Source of the DNA: Chamaecyparis obtusa
Taxonomy: Eukaryota > Streptophyta > Pinopsida > Cupressales > Cupressaceae
Reading direction: 5' to 3'
Length of the DNA stretch: 64,000 nt
Assembly (NCBI GenBank): GCA_027943335.1
Contig: BSBK01005649.1
Coordinates: 576,001 to 640,000 of the forward strand
The notes below the pieces were generated by a model. It made no database searches, was not told the origin of the DNA, and worked only from the letters and a program-made list of their open reading frames with translations. Position 1 is the stretch's first letter; each line of letters opens with the position of its first letter. Below are positions 1-12,200 of this stretch, in pieces. Both the position numbers and the translations under genes were made by a program.

Positions 1-13
1 TTTAACCATAATA

Positions 14-25
14 TGGTATCAGAGC
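14..25 (+). other. Primer-binding site of copia element (initiator tRNA-Met type)
   Basis: TGGTATCAGAGC is the standard plant Ty1/copia primer-binding sequence, complementary to the 3' end of initiator tRNA-Met. It sits five bases after an LTR end. Confidence 0.85.
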
Positions 26-545
26 AAATTCCTGGCCTCTACGAAAATTTTTAATTTCTTTTTTGAAATTATTAGTTCAAGATTTTCGAAGCTTTTTTGC
101 CTCGAGTGTGTTCAAAATTTGCATTTTTTTCCTCACCCACCCATCTAGGGTTTTTGCATTTTCAACTAGGGTTTTGACCATTTAGTTCAAGTCGGATTTT
201 TTTTTGATTGTAGATTCCTTGTGGGTTTTTCGAGAGATCAACTGGGTTGTTGTCCGTTTTTTCTAGGTGCCTTGATTTTTGTGCTAGTGGATCCAAAATT
301 TGCTAGCATATTCTTGGTGGGTTTTTGCAGATCTCAACTGGGTTAGTCTCGCTTTTTTTTGGGTGCATCATTTTCCATGCCTCAATTTTCGAGCCAACAG
401 ATTTAGAATATGATAGCAGATTCTATCTAGGTTTTTTGAGTTCTTCACTGGGTGTCTCTTCAAATTTTTTGGGTCTTTTGTTAATCTGCCTTGAAGTTCG
501 TGCCCTTTTTCTGATTTTTCACGTTTCTTCTTTGAAAAACATGCT

Positions 546-905
546 ATGGCATCTCTCACCACTCTTATGCTGGAAGGCAGCCATCGTTTCAACGGAAAGA
601 AATACAACACCTGGAAGCAGTGCATGTTGACGATTTTTGAGTAGTGTCACCTTGAGGTGCTTGTTCAACGTATTGAAACTCGTCCTACCACAACTGATGC
701 GACTCAAGATAAGTTTGATGAACGTAATCGTGAAGCGGTTATGCTCATTAAGCTTTTAGTTACTAATGATCAACTGCCTCAAATCCCGTCTGGCAAGACA
801 ATTGCAAAGATTTGGACAGTATTGAAGGATCTCCATGAGACGTCAGATAAAAGCGAACATGCAGACCTCTCTGATCAACCTGAGGCTGCCTTTTACGCTT
901 TTTGA
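546..905 (+). pseudogene. Copia gag fragment
   Basis: One frame from the ATG at 546 to 905 reads as plant copia Gag: a start like MASLTTLMLEGSHRFNGKKY, then NTWKQCMLTIFE, then KFDERNREAVMLIKLLV and QIPSGKTIAKIWTVL. An in-frame TAG near 640 interrupts it. It ends about 120 codons in, just after the HETSDKSE segment, where an intact Gag would continue to its zinc knuckle. It is not functional. Confidence 0.8.
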
Positions 906-956
906 GGACATGCAAATTTCTGTTTTTTTGAAGATAGATTGGCCATTAAGGGAGGG

Positions 957-1186
957 TATTACAATAATAGATAGTTTCTAATTTTATCTCTCTTTTGTCT
1001 ATTTCTAATGGTCACTCTTTTTTAATGTTTCCATAAACTCCTTTTGTTCATTATGGAAATTTTCTCTTTCACTCTACAAGAATGTTTCTATTTCCTCTCT
1101 CCTGTCATTATAGAAACATTCTCTTGTATCTTGTATATATAGATCATTCATGATCATTGTATAATAACACATTCATTATTTTACCA
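957..1186 (+). repeat. 3' LTR of the first copia element (230 bp)
   Basis: It starts after the polypurine run AAGGGAGGG and ends TTTTACCA, which matches the 5' LTR end at 1-8 and the spacer after it. The expected TG start reads TA, probably a mutation. A TATATATAG box near 1134 fits an LTR promoter. Confidence 0.65.
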
Positions 1187-1190
1187 TAAT

Positions 1191-2270
1191 AGTATGCTGC
1201 CCCGGCTGAGAGGGAGTCTGTCTATTCATCTCAAGCAACCTTGGATGAGGAGGTCAGAAGGTTGATGTCAGATTCAGAGGGAGTCTGATTTGGGAAGTCA
1301 GGGTTGATATTTGTCTTTGAGAGAGCCTTGTTAATGAGTTCTAAGAGGGAGTGTTGAATATTATAGCAGTGAGATAGATCTTCCTTCATATATTTCTGCT
1401 CATTCAACTTATGGAAATTCAGTTCGTAACTTAATCTCTCAAATCTCAGTATTATTCGTGCGACCTGTTGTTGAGCTGACGGAACCGATAGCTTTGTTTA
1501 TATTCTGTCTCTGGTATATCTATGACTTGGCAATAATATTAACAAGCCTTCCAGCAGTCCGACGGCTCTCTTTATTCTGTTATGCAACACACCCCTTGAC
1601 ATCATGCGTCATATATGGCACCGTTCATATTCATTGTATGAAGTCATCATTACTTCTGCTGTTTTCTTCCTTGGCATATGTCGCGGCTCTTTGTTCATGC
1701 GTTCATCCTTGCTGGCAGTCTCCGTCATGAGGAAGCTCATTCGAGCTTTATTATCTATTGTAAGTTGTAACCAAAGGCATTTATTTCGGGAAGTGTCTCT
1801 CTTGGTTGACGGTGGGCATTAAAAGGGTGACGGTTCTTGATTAAAAAGCCCGATGAAGTTTTCTATTGTTTTCCCTTGAAAATACACAATATAGAGTATC
1901 GGGTGCTATTGTGTGTGAAGTAAGGTTGTCGGCACTATTGTTCGAGTGGTGATTCTATGTGAAGATTTTTCAGAGCATCAGACAGTTTGTTAAGCATATT
2001 TTGTGATAGCTCACATAGATATATCAGAAGTATAAAGATCTGATGTATTTCTCTGGCTTATTGATTGATTGATTCTGAAGAATGCAATCATAAGCAGGAA
2101 GATTTGTAATTGATTCTGAAATTATGAATAAAGGAGTCTCTTTTAGCGTGGCTGGGTTTTTCCCTCGGTGAGGAGGGTTTTCCCAGGATAAATATGTGTC
2201 ATCTGTTCTTTTGCTTTTCTGAATTTCTGCTTATTGCATGTTATGCTATTCTGATTTGAAAACATTAACA
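1191..2270 (+). mobile_element. 3' end of a second copia element, with its LTR
   Basis: Short internal sequence (1191-1340) leads into the polypurine tract AAGAGGGAG and an LTR start TGTTGAATATT at 1352. The downstream stretch has the look of a plant copia LTR tail (TTTTCCCTCGGTGAGGAGGG near 2158, then CCCAGGATAAA). The right end is uncertain. AACATTAACA ending at 2270 is the best candidate. The first copia element appears to have inserted into or beside this one. Confidence 0.5.
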
Positions 2271-2317
2271 AATTTTAGTATTCTAAAGATTGGAAAAAAC
2301 ACCAAATGGATAGGTGC

Positions 2318-2535
2318 AGCCCCCTTGCAATTTCATACACTAATAAAAAAATTGCTATACATAAAAAGATTAAACTTCGTGAATCCAATTGCAGAGAAGT
2401 TACATAAATTAATATTTGCAATTTTAAGCCCCCTTGCAATTTCATATACTAATAAAAAATTTGCCACCCATAAAAATATTTAACTTTGTTAATCTAATTG
2501 CAGAGAAGTTACATATATTAATATTTGCAATTTTA
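2318..2535 (+). repeat. Tandem duplication, two 109-bp units
   Basis: Unit 1 is 2318-2426 and unit 2 is 2427-2535. Both begin AGCCCCCTTGCAATTTCATA and end ATATTTGCAATTTTA, with scattered substitutions. It lies in the intron upstream of visible exon e1. Confidence 0.85.
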
Positions 2536-2979
2536 ATTTAGTTTGAGAAATTACTTAATAAAATTAGAGTGGTTTGATGTTTGGCATCAACTGCACAGTA
2601 ATCTTAGGCATTTGGATGAATCACATGTGCATCTTTATTTTATTGAGAATCAGAATGTTAACAGAAAAAAAGAGGATCTCATTCTGATCTTATTCTTCTT
2701 TCCATGCTTGTTTTTTATGATAACTGTGGACATGGTTGTATTAGCTAATAATATTAAATTTGTAATAAGCTGGACTTGGGAAACTAAAGATGCTTTATTT
2801 AATTATTTTAGAATAGCATTTGTTGTGAATTAAATATTTAGGATAAATTAATTTCATGACAAAATTTCATGCAAAGTAAAGCTTAATTTCTCCCTTGGAT
2901 ATGTTTGTTTTTTTAAGTTCCTTACAGTTTTTTCAGGGAATTTTTTGTTGATAATCTGGCTTCATGTTTTGTATGACAG

Positions 2980-3261
2980 AGCAAAGAAAAGGCTGAAAAT
3001 AAGAATGGTGAGAAAATATGTACATTATGTAATGTAGGAAAACTTACCTTTCGTCTGCCACCTATTTATTGCTCATTATGTCCATTCCGTATCAAGCCCA
3101 AAGCATCATATCACTTCATGGCAGCTGTTGATGCAAGACATTGCATTTGCACCAGTTGCTATCATAAGACTCAAAGTGATGTGATAAAGATAGATGGGAA
3201 TGCATATGCCAAGTCCAAGCTTATGAAGAAAAAGAATGAGGAAGTTGCAAAGGAAGAAGTG
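2980..3261 (+). CDS. HAC: HAC exon e1: Cys-rich segment before PHD
   Basis: 94 codons, phase 0 at both ends, acceptor TATGACAG, donor GTGAGC. The peptide has paired cysteines (CTLC, CSLC, CICTSC) and the plant HAC signature [11 protein letters not shown], which in HAC1 lies just before the PHD finger. It ends with a lysine/glutamate-rich linker. Confidence 0.93.
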
Positions 3262-6200
3262 GTGAGCAATTAGCACTTTAGATTCTAGAATATTGTTAAT
3301 GTAATAACTTGTAAATTCTTTCTGAACCTTGCCACATTTTATTTTGTAGTGGGTGCAATGTGATAATTGTAAGGAGTGGCAACATAGTATATGTGCACTA
3401 TTCAATGGCAAAAAGAATGAAGAGGGCATTCCAGAGTATACATGTCCAAACTGTTATATAGAGCAGATAGAAAGGGGTGTCTGGAAACCATTACCACAGA
3501 ATGATATTCTGCAGGCAAAGGATTTACCAACAACATGTCTGAGTGACCACATTGAGAAAAGGCTTTGTGGACGGCTAAGGCAGGAAAGAGAAGAAAGAGC
3601 AAAAGCCTTGGGAAAGCGATTTGAGGAGGTAACAATTTACTTGCTTTTTATTTTGATGTGTTGGTACATGATTTTCAGCTAAGGTGACAAATATCAAAAT
3701 CAATAGGCAAGACTTCTAAGGGAGTTATTGATTGCTAACCATTTTGATTGTTGTTTGTTATAGCTAGAACACAAATTTATAAAATATTTCGTTTTGGAAG
3801 ACTTTTTAAGGAATTTGATTACATAATATTCATTATCATTGTGCATACTTTGATTTTTTCACCTTCCAACTAAAATCCAACTAATGATACAATGTGTTGG
3901 ATTAACTTAGGGAGTTAAATGAATAATATTGAGTTCCTTCTCTAGTACTATTATGATCATACAAGTATACTATTTTTCATGTTAGAAATATGAGCTTCTC
4001 TTTGCACATTTTTATTCACAAATAACAGTTTTAAGAGGTGTAAAGGATTAGCTGCTTATACAGTTACTAATAATATTTTTTTGATCTGAAATTTGAAAGC
4101 TAAAAATGAATCTTTGACTACACTTATCAATCTTTAAACAAGTTTTCATTTCGTAATTACAAACTAAATATGCATTTTGTTTGTTGATCGTTGTCAGGTA
4201 CCAGGCACAGAAGAACTTTCTCTGAGAGTAGTATCATCAGTTGATAAAGTATTAGAAGTAAAGAAGCAATTCTCACAATTTGTACAGATTAAAGGTTTTC
4301 CACAGACATTTCCATATAAATCAAAGGTTATAAACATGATATGTTTATTCATTGTTGTTTTATTTTTTGTGACAAACAATTGTTACCAATGATAAGATGA
4401 AATTTTTCTAAGTGTTATTCCATGGCATGTGGTTACAGGTCCTCCTCTTGTTTCAGAAAATTGAAGGTGTAGATATTTGCCTCTTCTGTATGTTTGTTCA
4501 GGAATATGGATCAGAATGTTGCCATCCAAATCAACGACACATCTATCTCTCATACTTGGATTCTGTGAAGTACTTCAGGCCTGATGTGAAAACTGTGACC
4601 GGTGAAGCACTCCGTACTTTTGTATTCCATGAAATTATGGTATGTCTGTGTCAAGATACGAACAAAAATAGGTTAGCTAGCTGATGACTCCAGCCCATTT
4701 TTAAGTGTCAAAGACAATAATAGGCAGGGAGTAGTTGCTTTTTATTCTTTATAGATTTTTTTAAAAACATTTGTGGTTTCTTGTGATGTATTATCTATGA
4801 TTTATTATGCAAAGAAAAGTAAGAGTGCTATCAATCTATTGAGATAGTTGTGGTTACAATTGTTGTGTAGCTTTCTACAGTGAGGATTCCTAAATGATTT
4901 GATTGTTTAACAGATTGGATATTTGGATTACTCTAAGAGACGGGGGTTCGCTAGTTGTTATATATGGTCCGCTCCTCCATCAGAAGGGGACGATTACATT
5001 CTCAATTGTCATCCTGAAACACAGAAGACACCACAAACTACCAAGCTCCGCGAGTGGTAACAATACATGCCAAAATCCAGATATTTGGAAGCCTTATTAA
5101 AAATAATAGTAGCTGTCCTGCTTCATGACTATGATGATAAATATTTTTTCAGACGTCTTCAAAAAGCATGCAAGACAATTGACACTGCTTGATTGAAGAT
5201 GAATTGCAAACACTGCAATGTGAATTTAATTTTCAATGCTAATATAAGACTAATAATAATTGTGTATGATGCAAAACTGATACTAAAATTAAGTTGTGGA
5301 TATGTATGGGTTAGGTATCATAAAATGCTGCATAAGGCCAGAAAGGAAGAAATTGTGGTGCATGTAACAAATATGCATGATTACTTTTTTGTGTCTCCTG
5401 GAGAGCAAAAGGCTAAAGTAACTGCAGCTCGCCTTCCATACTTTGATGGGGACTATTTCTCTGATGAAGCATGGAATGTGATAACATCCAAACTTGCACA
5501 AGAGGAAGAACGCCGACAGAAACATCAGAATATAAACAAGTCTACCACAAAGAGGTCTTCAAGAGCTGCTGCCCAAGCAGAATGTGACAGTGATTCTTCA
5601 AATGATAGTTTTCTAATGAAGAAGGTAAAATCTCTTGGCTTGGTTTTTTGTTCTAGTTTTGGTGTAATGGTTGTTTCACCAGGAATATACTCTTCCATTT
5701 TAATATTAGAAAACTATGATAATCTTCTTTCCTGCTTACCATTGTATTGTATATTTTCAGCTTGGAGATAGCATCTGTCAGTCAAAGAAAAAAAACTTCC
5801 TTATGATTCACTTGCAGCATGCATGCACACATTGTTGTTTCTTTATTGTTTGTGGCAAGCGGTGGGTTTGCAAGGAGTGCCAAAATTTCCAGCTTTGTGA
5901 CAAGTAAGCGTTTTGTTCTGATATTGGAAGACCATTCAAGTTGTTTTATGAAAAATATTCATATTCTTAATCCAAGTAAAAAATGAATTGATTGTGATGT
6001 TAGTTAATCGAAGTATATTCAGTTTCATGGGAAGATATTTTGTCTCTCATTTACATGTTCTTGCACTATCTCCTTTTAGTTAACCACACATCAAAACTAC
6101 ACCGATCTGTACATCTACATCTGCAGAGGCAGAAGCTATTACTGATACAATGATACCCTTTTCTGCTTCTCTGCCAGTCAAATACTAAAACTTGGAACCG

Positions 6201-9200
6201 ATGTTGTTTCTGCATTTTTAGGGGATGGAATGGGATGGAATTTTATATATGTATAAATTTATTTATTGACATTGAGCTATATTTGTTGGCAAAGATGCAA
6301 CAGCAAGATTGCCATCTCACAATCATGGTTTCCAAGTCTTGAAAGGAAGTTCCTTTGTTTTTATTTTCACAAGTTTTGTTTGTTGGGTGATGTCATGATA
6401 CCATTCAAGTGGTCTGATTATCTCCATGTGACTATATTCATTTTCTTTATGGGACATTTTTTGCAATATTGTTTTAGAACATATTGATATTGTAGGTCCT
6501 TTTAAGCTAAATTTTTTTATAGTACCTAAATGCTGCAACTATTAGCACATTGTGGGTTTTCTGAAACATTCTTTTGATGATATCCAATACATAATGCTTT
6601 ACATTGTTTTGGTGCCGGTGACTTATATGTGCCAGAAGATTTTAGTATGTTTTAATAAAACTGAAGGTCTGTTTTCTATTGGAAGAAAAAAAATAGGTTA
6701 GGGGATGCCTAAGTGTTCTTGGGACGGTTGAGTGAAGTATTAGACCTCGCCAACAATCCTAGGGTGTTGTTCTTGGGATGGATCCTCGGTTCCATGTGGA
6801 TAGGGGATGGCCAAGAGATGAACCTTACTATTCCACTGTCTCAAGAAAGCTAGGGAATGGAGATGCAAATGTGGATGTGTTAACGTGTTACACAATATTA
6901 TTCTGTAGACCTGGTACGGAGGTACTAAGAGATGTATAATGTCTTTCTTAAATTTGTAAATGATGACCAATGATACCAATTATGAGTGCTTATGTATAAA
7001 ATTAATAGCTATATAACTGCTATCTCTAATATGACGACTGGAAGTACGCAAGATGATTAAGTCTATATATATTGATAATACTCTCAATAATCTTTATGAT
7101 ATGTACAACCTGCCAATGATACTATATGGATTGGATGTTGAATCACTGCTGTAAGCAAAGATTACATAATTACATAATCCAATCTGCAGCTATATATGTA
7201 TAGTTCGGCCTTGTGTGATTTATCAATGTAAACTATGCAATGAACTTCTTTCCAATGATGCTGTGTCTGATACTTCTTTATAACTCTGCAATGTTGAATA
7301 TTCTCCTATGTCTGATATCTCAATATGCTTATGCATTTAGAAGTAGGTCGCTATATCTGATACATTGATCTGTATGGGCAACAATGAATTGGTGACATTG
7401 CTTGTAGCGATGAAGTTGCTGTTTTGAGTATGTAGATGTATTCTTGCAACAATGATAATGCTGCTGTTTCTGATATGATCTCTTGACTTCTGCAACTATG
7501 GTGCCTTCTCCAATTAATAATTAATTTCTTACAACCAGTTTTTTTCAACTAGGCAAGTGCTCAATTGAACAGATCCAAAAAGGATAAATAAGAAATAAGT
7601 TTTAATCTGATGCTGCTGAAGTGGGATGGAACCTCATCTTACATCTCTGCAATGATGAGTGGTTGCAACATTTAGATGTTTAAGATATATGTCCTTTCTA
7701 GAATTCATTTCCTTCCTAACGATTTGTTTATTCTATACACATTTCCCAGTTAATAACTTTATATCATCCTCTAAATCATTATGCCACTTGGTTAAAGTGA
7801 TCTCTGCCATTGACAATTCCTTGTTTATCAATTAGTATGATTAATTGATGAGCCAAGACTAATCATTGATTAGTAAACTTTAACAGATTGATGTTATAAT
7901 CTCTTTAGTCTTGGTTTTTGTAACCCCTTCTTTCTCCCTGATGGGATGATGATCAATACTAACATTGTAGTATATCGTCTTTGTCCGTAATGCTTAACAT
8001 TATAATTTCTTAATGCATTGTTGAAGGTCATAGTCGATTTCTCTGGATATTGTGTGCACTAATATTAATCACCATTCTTTATTTCAATTATCTTTTCAGT
8101 ATTGTTCCTTAGTAGTTGGTTCCACGGTATGCTTGATAAATATTATCAATTTGTAATTCTGATAGATATGTGATTGTAATTGAGCTTTAGTTTTCTGGAT
8201 GTCAATACTATTATTGACGGAAGTCGATCGAGTCATTCCAAACGATATTATCGTTATTCCAAGGGTAGACACCCTGGCTGGGTTCCATCAATAACTATGA
8301 TGGGTTACAATACTTCTCAACCCAAAATCATTGGATGCCGACAATTGCCATATATGAACCAGTTGTTGTCGATGCCTTTGATCATTCTTCTATTTGCATT
8401 GTTCATATGTCTTGGTTGATGGAGTCAAGATATGTACTCTTTTGATGACACCATTGATAATTGATTGCGTATAGTTGATATCAATTGGATATGTTTGATT
8501 ATAATTGCTGACCATTGCTTTGTATTTGTAATCAATATTCCTTGCTGACGTGCTAATAATCCATACTTTCTCTAAGTCTATACCTTTGATAGCTGATGAT
8601 TATTTAAGTCTTTTCTAAATTGTTCTCAACTTGATATGTCTATACCAATCACTATTGGTGATTGCAAATATACCAATGTGTATAAGTATTGCCACCTTAG
8701 AGTCTTAGACGTATATACTATATAGCTTAGTCTCTAGCATAATAGACTTACTCATGTATGATTATTGCAATTTGTCTCTTCAGAGACTTCACTAAATTGC
8801 AATGCATGGTTGCCATGGTTGATAAGATATTTTGTTGTTAAAAAGATCTCTAATAATTAATGCACTAATTGAAAAATTACAAGCTTATTAATGTTTTTTT
8901 GTAGTTCTTTTAGCTCTTGATTTGCGCATGTAGTTGGAACAAATTGTCCCAGAGATAAATTTTCACAAAGCTGGATTACCTTATTTGTTTGCTGTAATAT
9001 TTTCATTTGAAGACATTTCCCGTACCTGTGTACTTCAAAAAGGGGTTATAGTAATTTTGTGTATACTCTATGCAGCAATCTTCTTATTTAGCCAGTATTG
9101 TGTGCAGTGGTTACACTGTTGATTCTGTTTGTGAAGCTAAGCAGTTATGTTGTCCCATCAAGAATGGATGGGAATCAACAACTTATACATAAGTCTTGTC

Positions 9201-12200
9201 ATTCTCTCTCTTTTTAAACAAGTTATTTGATCCAGTACTTGGAGACAATTGTGTGATATTTGCTTCTACTATGTAATATGCTTAACTTTGCCTATTCTTG
9301 CCATTTCTTTGACCACCAAAAGTTTGAATCCTCTTGATGGATTTGTTTTCTTGCTTGAGAATAATCTTTATGAGTCCAGATGGATGAAACTTTTGTCCAA
9401 TAGTGCTTTCCTATATTACCTCAGTACCCAATGGTACAAAATTTGTTTTTATACCAAGTTTTTTAATTAAGATCATGGCGACCAAATAAATTTTGCAACA
9501 GAGGCCAAACTTATTCTGGGTGAAGTAATATTCCAAGAAAACACCTGGTCGGGCATTAACTCTGCATGGGATGAATGAGAAGGGTAAGTCTGTATTGTAT
9601 CCATCTATTATATTTCTTCCCAAGTGATTGGGGAACAATGAAATGATTTCTAATCCTTCAGAGGTAAAAGTTGTTTGCTAAGGCAAACTTATGTTTCTTT
9701 GGCTTACTACAATGCTAAAATATGAAAAATCAATATATCTATGTTAATGGATTTATAAGGTTGAGCTTATCTTTTGATCTGAAATTGCATTCATAGGCCT
9801 AAATGGGTGTCCTCTCATTTGGGTATGTTTAGAGAATGTGGATATGGGGACAAAATTTCCCAAACTCATGTTTGTTTTGCTTACTATAATGCCAAAATCT
9901 AATATCAATAATATTCATGTTTACAAAGTTCTAAAGTTGAGGTTAGCTCTTGATCTGACATTGTATTGCCAGGGCTAAAGTAGTGTGCCCTCATTTGGGG
10001 ATGTGGGGACAGGAGCAAAATTTCCCTTTCCCAAAAAACAGTGAAGTTTGGGGTTGTTTCCCTTTTTTGTCGCAACCCTCTGACCTCCTACAGATATTAC
10101 CTCAAGGAAAGAAAAATAAAAAAAGTATTACCCTTATTTGATTTTGGGTATGATGGAGTATTGATTAGAATTCTGGGAATTGGTGTTTTTATGATTTATC
10201 TACCTTCACATGGACATCTGCTTCCTAAATCCTGCATCCCTGTTCCTTCTGGTGTCCCTGTGATATGTGAATGGTAAGAGACATCTCTTATTCCTGATTT
10301 ATCTCGGGATGTGTCCCTGTAAAGATGCTTTTGGAGGTCCTATGGCTTAGGGATGTCTGGAGCCTCTAGACATCCCAACAAGGCTGGGGATGTCTGTGAA
10401 TCCATCAACCCTTCCAAGGATGTCTACCACATTCCCATCTCAGAAGATCAGAGAAATGCTGTCTGAAATATAGTAGTCTGAAGAATTTAGCCTCTGGAAG
10501 CTGTCTTTTACTATTGTTATCTCATTGAGCAGTCCTCTCCCCTTCCCCTGTTTGTAGATTCACACACATGTATTATGCATCTTGGTAAACTTTCTCATGT
10601 AATTTCTTTAAATACATTGTGCATGTGCATGTTTGTAATTCATTCTTTCTCATCGTTTTGTGGGAGAATTATTGAAATACTCCTAATGTAAAATTTAAGT
10701 CGGTCTTCATTTTATTAATATTCTTTTAATCATCTCTTGGATTTTCTATTTATGCATGAAGGCTTTCTCCTCTGAGTCAAGTTTTAATATGCCATTTAAT
10801 CTGAAAATGTAATCGATTGAGTAAATTCGGAGTTGCTACATATAGCTTTGCACTTTTGATTCCTTTATTTTTCAATCTTGGGGTATCATGAACATCTCCT
10901 GCATATATTTAGTCTATGGGAAGATGTTTGAACATTTCTGTTCTCATTCCTCTGTCCTAATTCTTTCTGTTTATCTCACCATAAGGCTGAGTGGAGTTTA
11001 ACTTGGTAGGAGTCAGCTTAGCTAACTATTTTTGCCCTATTTCTGATTCATCATACTGCAGTCTCCTTTGTAAATCTTCTACTCTCTTGCGGGGTTCTTC
11101 ATCATGATTCCTTCCACCCATTCTGTCTTTTTTACCCTTCCACCTTAAACTGCTATAGGATCCCTTTACCATCTATGTACATTTGAAGTCCAACTGGCCT
11201 ACTTTAAGGCATCTATGGTCATTAATATATTATATTAATTTCATTCCTTTCTTCTCTTGTTTAAGTGCTCCATTTAATTTACTGTAGTAGACTTATCCTT
11301 TTTTAAAAATTTCCCTGTTGATCTGTAGGACAGAGCTTTATTTTTTAAAGAGCTCAATCAAAACCTGTTTCCTCTCTTATCACATTATTCTGGAACTAAA
11401 CTTTGTAGGTGGCACAAATAGCTTGCTGCCATCATAGAGGGGTCATTTGGATAGATTCGACCCTTTTAAGACTTTTAAATGTCACTGTTAGCCGGAAAGA
11501 CTACTTTATTATATATTGGGTATTAGTTATGTCGTTCCGACGGTAATTAGTTATTACCGAAGGGTAGTTGGGTTGGGCGGTGACATTTGGTCACCCCCCT
11601 TCGGGTAGATAAATATGTACCACCTACGGGTGAAAGGGACGACAATGATTATAATGTAAATGTACTTGCCAATTTGAAATGATTAATGAAAGTATTTATT
11701 ATTCTCTGATATACTCTTTGTTTATTATATTTCCTGAACTATGTCTGTGCAATATTAAGTTTACCCCAGCGGGCAAACATCTGGCACTGTTGCCAAACAA
11801 ATCTGGCAGGTGATGGAATGAGTGGATGGATGGGAACACCATTGGAAGAGAATATCAAGTGATGATTGAATAGAATTTATGCCTAATCAATTGAATAAAA
11901 ATAGAAATTTAAAGAAGGAACTCGAAGAAGAACAAGCCGCTAGAATTGCCGTACTCGCACAACAGCAAGCCGAGCAAAGGGAGAGATTCAGAAGACGCAC
12001 CAAAGGACTACCGAAGGAAGTAAGTGAAGGTGAGCGTCTGGAGGAATCTAACCAAGAGGCAGGAAGAAGTGATGAGGACCGCTTGGAGGAAACAAGGAGC
12101 TTGTTCGGGTGCTTAACCTTAACCCCATGGACGGAAGCAAGAGAAGCCCGAAGGAAGCAAGAAGAGGAAGCCGCACGGAGGGAGGCTCAGGATACTGTTG

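Larger units (their letters stand above)
1..1186 (+). mobile_element. Internally deleted Ty1/copia element (5' LTR mostly outside window)
   Basis: The window opens with the last bases of a 5' LTR (about 1-8), a copia primer-binding site at 14-25 and a gag start at 546. Coding sequence breaks off near 905. A purine-rich stretch (about 943-956) and a 3' LTR at 957-1186 follow. Bases 1-13 and 1179-1191 share the same LTR end and spacer, which pairs the two ends. Protease, integrase, reverse transcriptase and RNase H are all missing, so this is an internal-deletion derivative. It lies in the HAC intron upstream of the first visible exon, in the same orientation as the gene. Confidence 0.75.
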
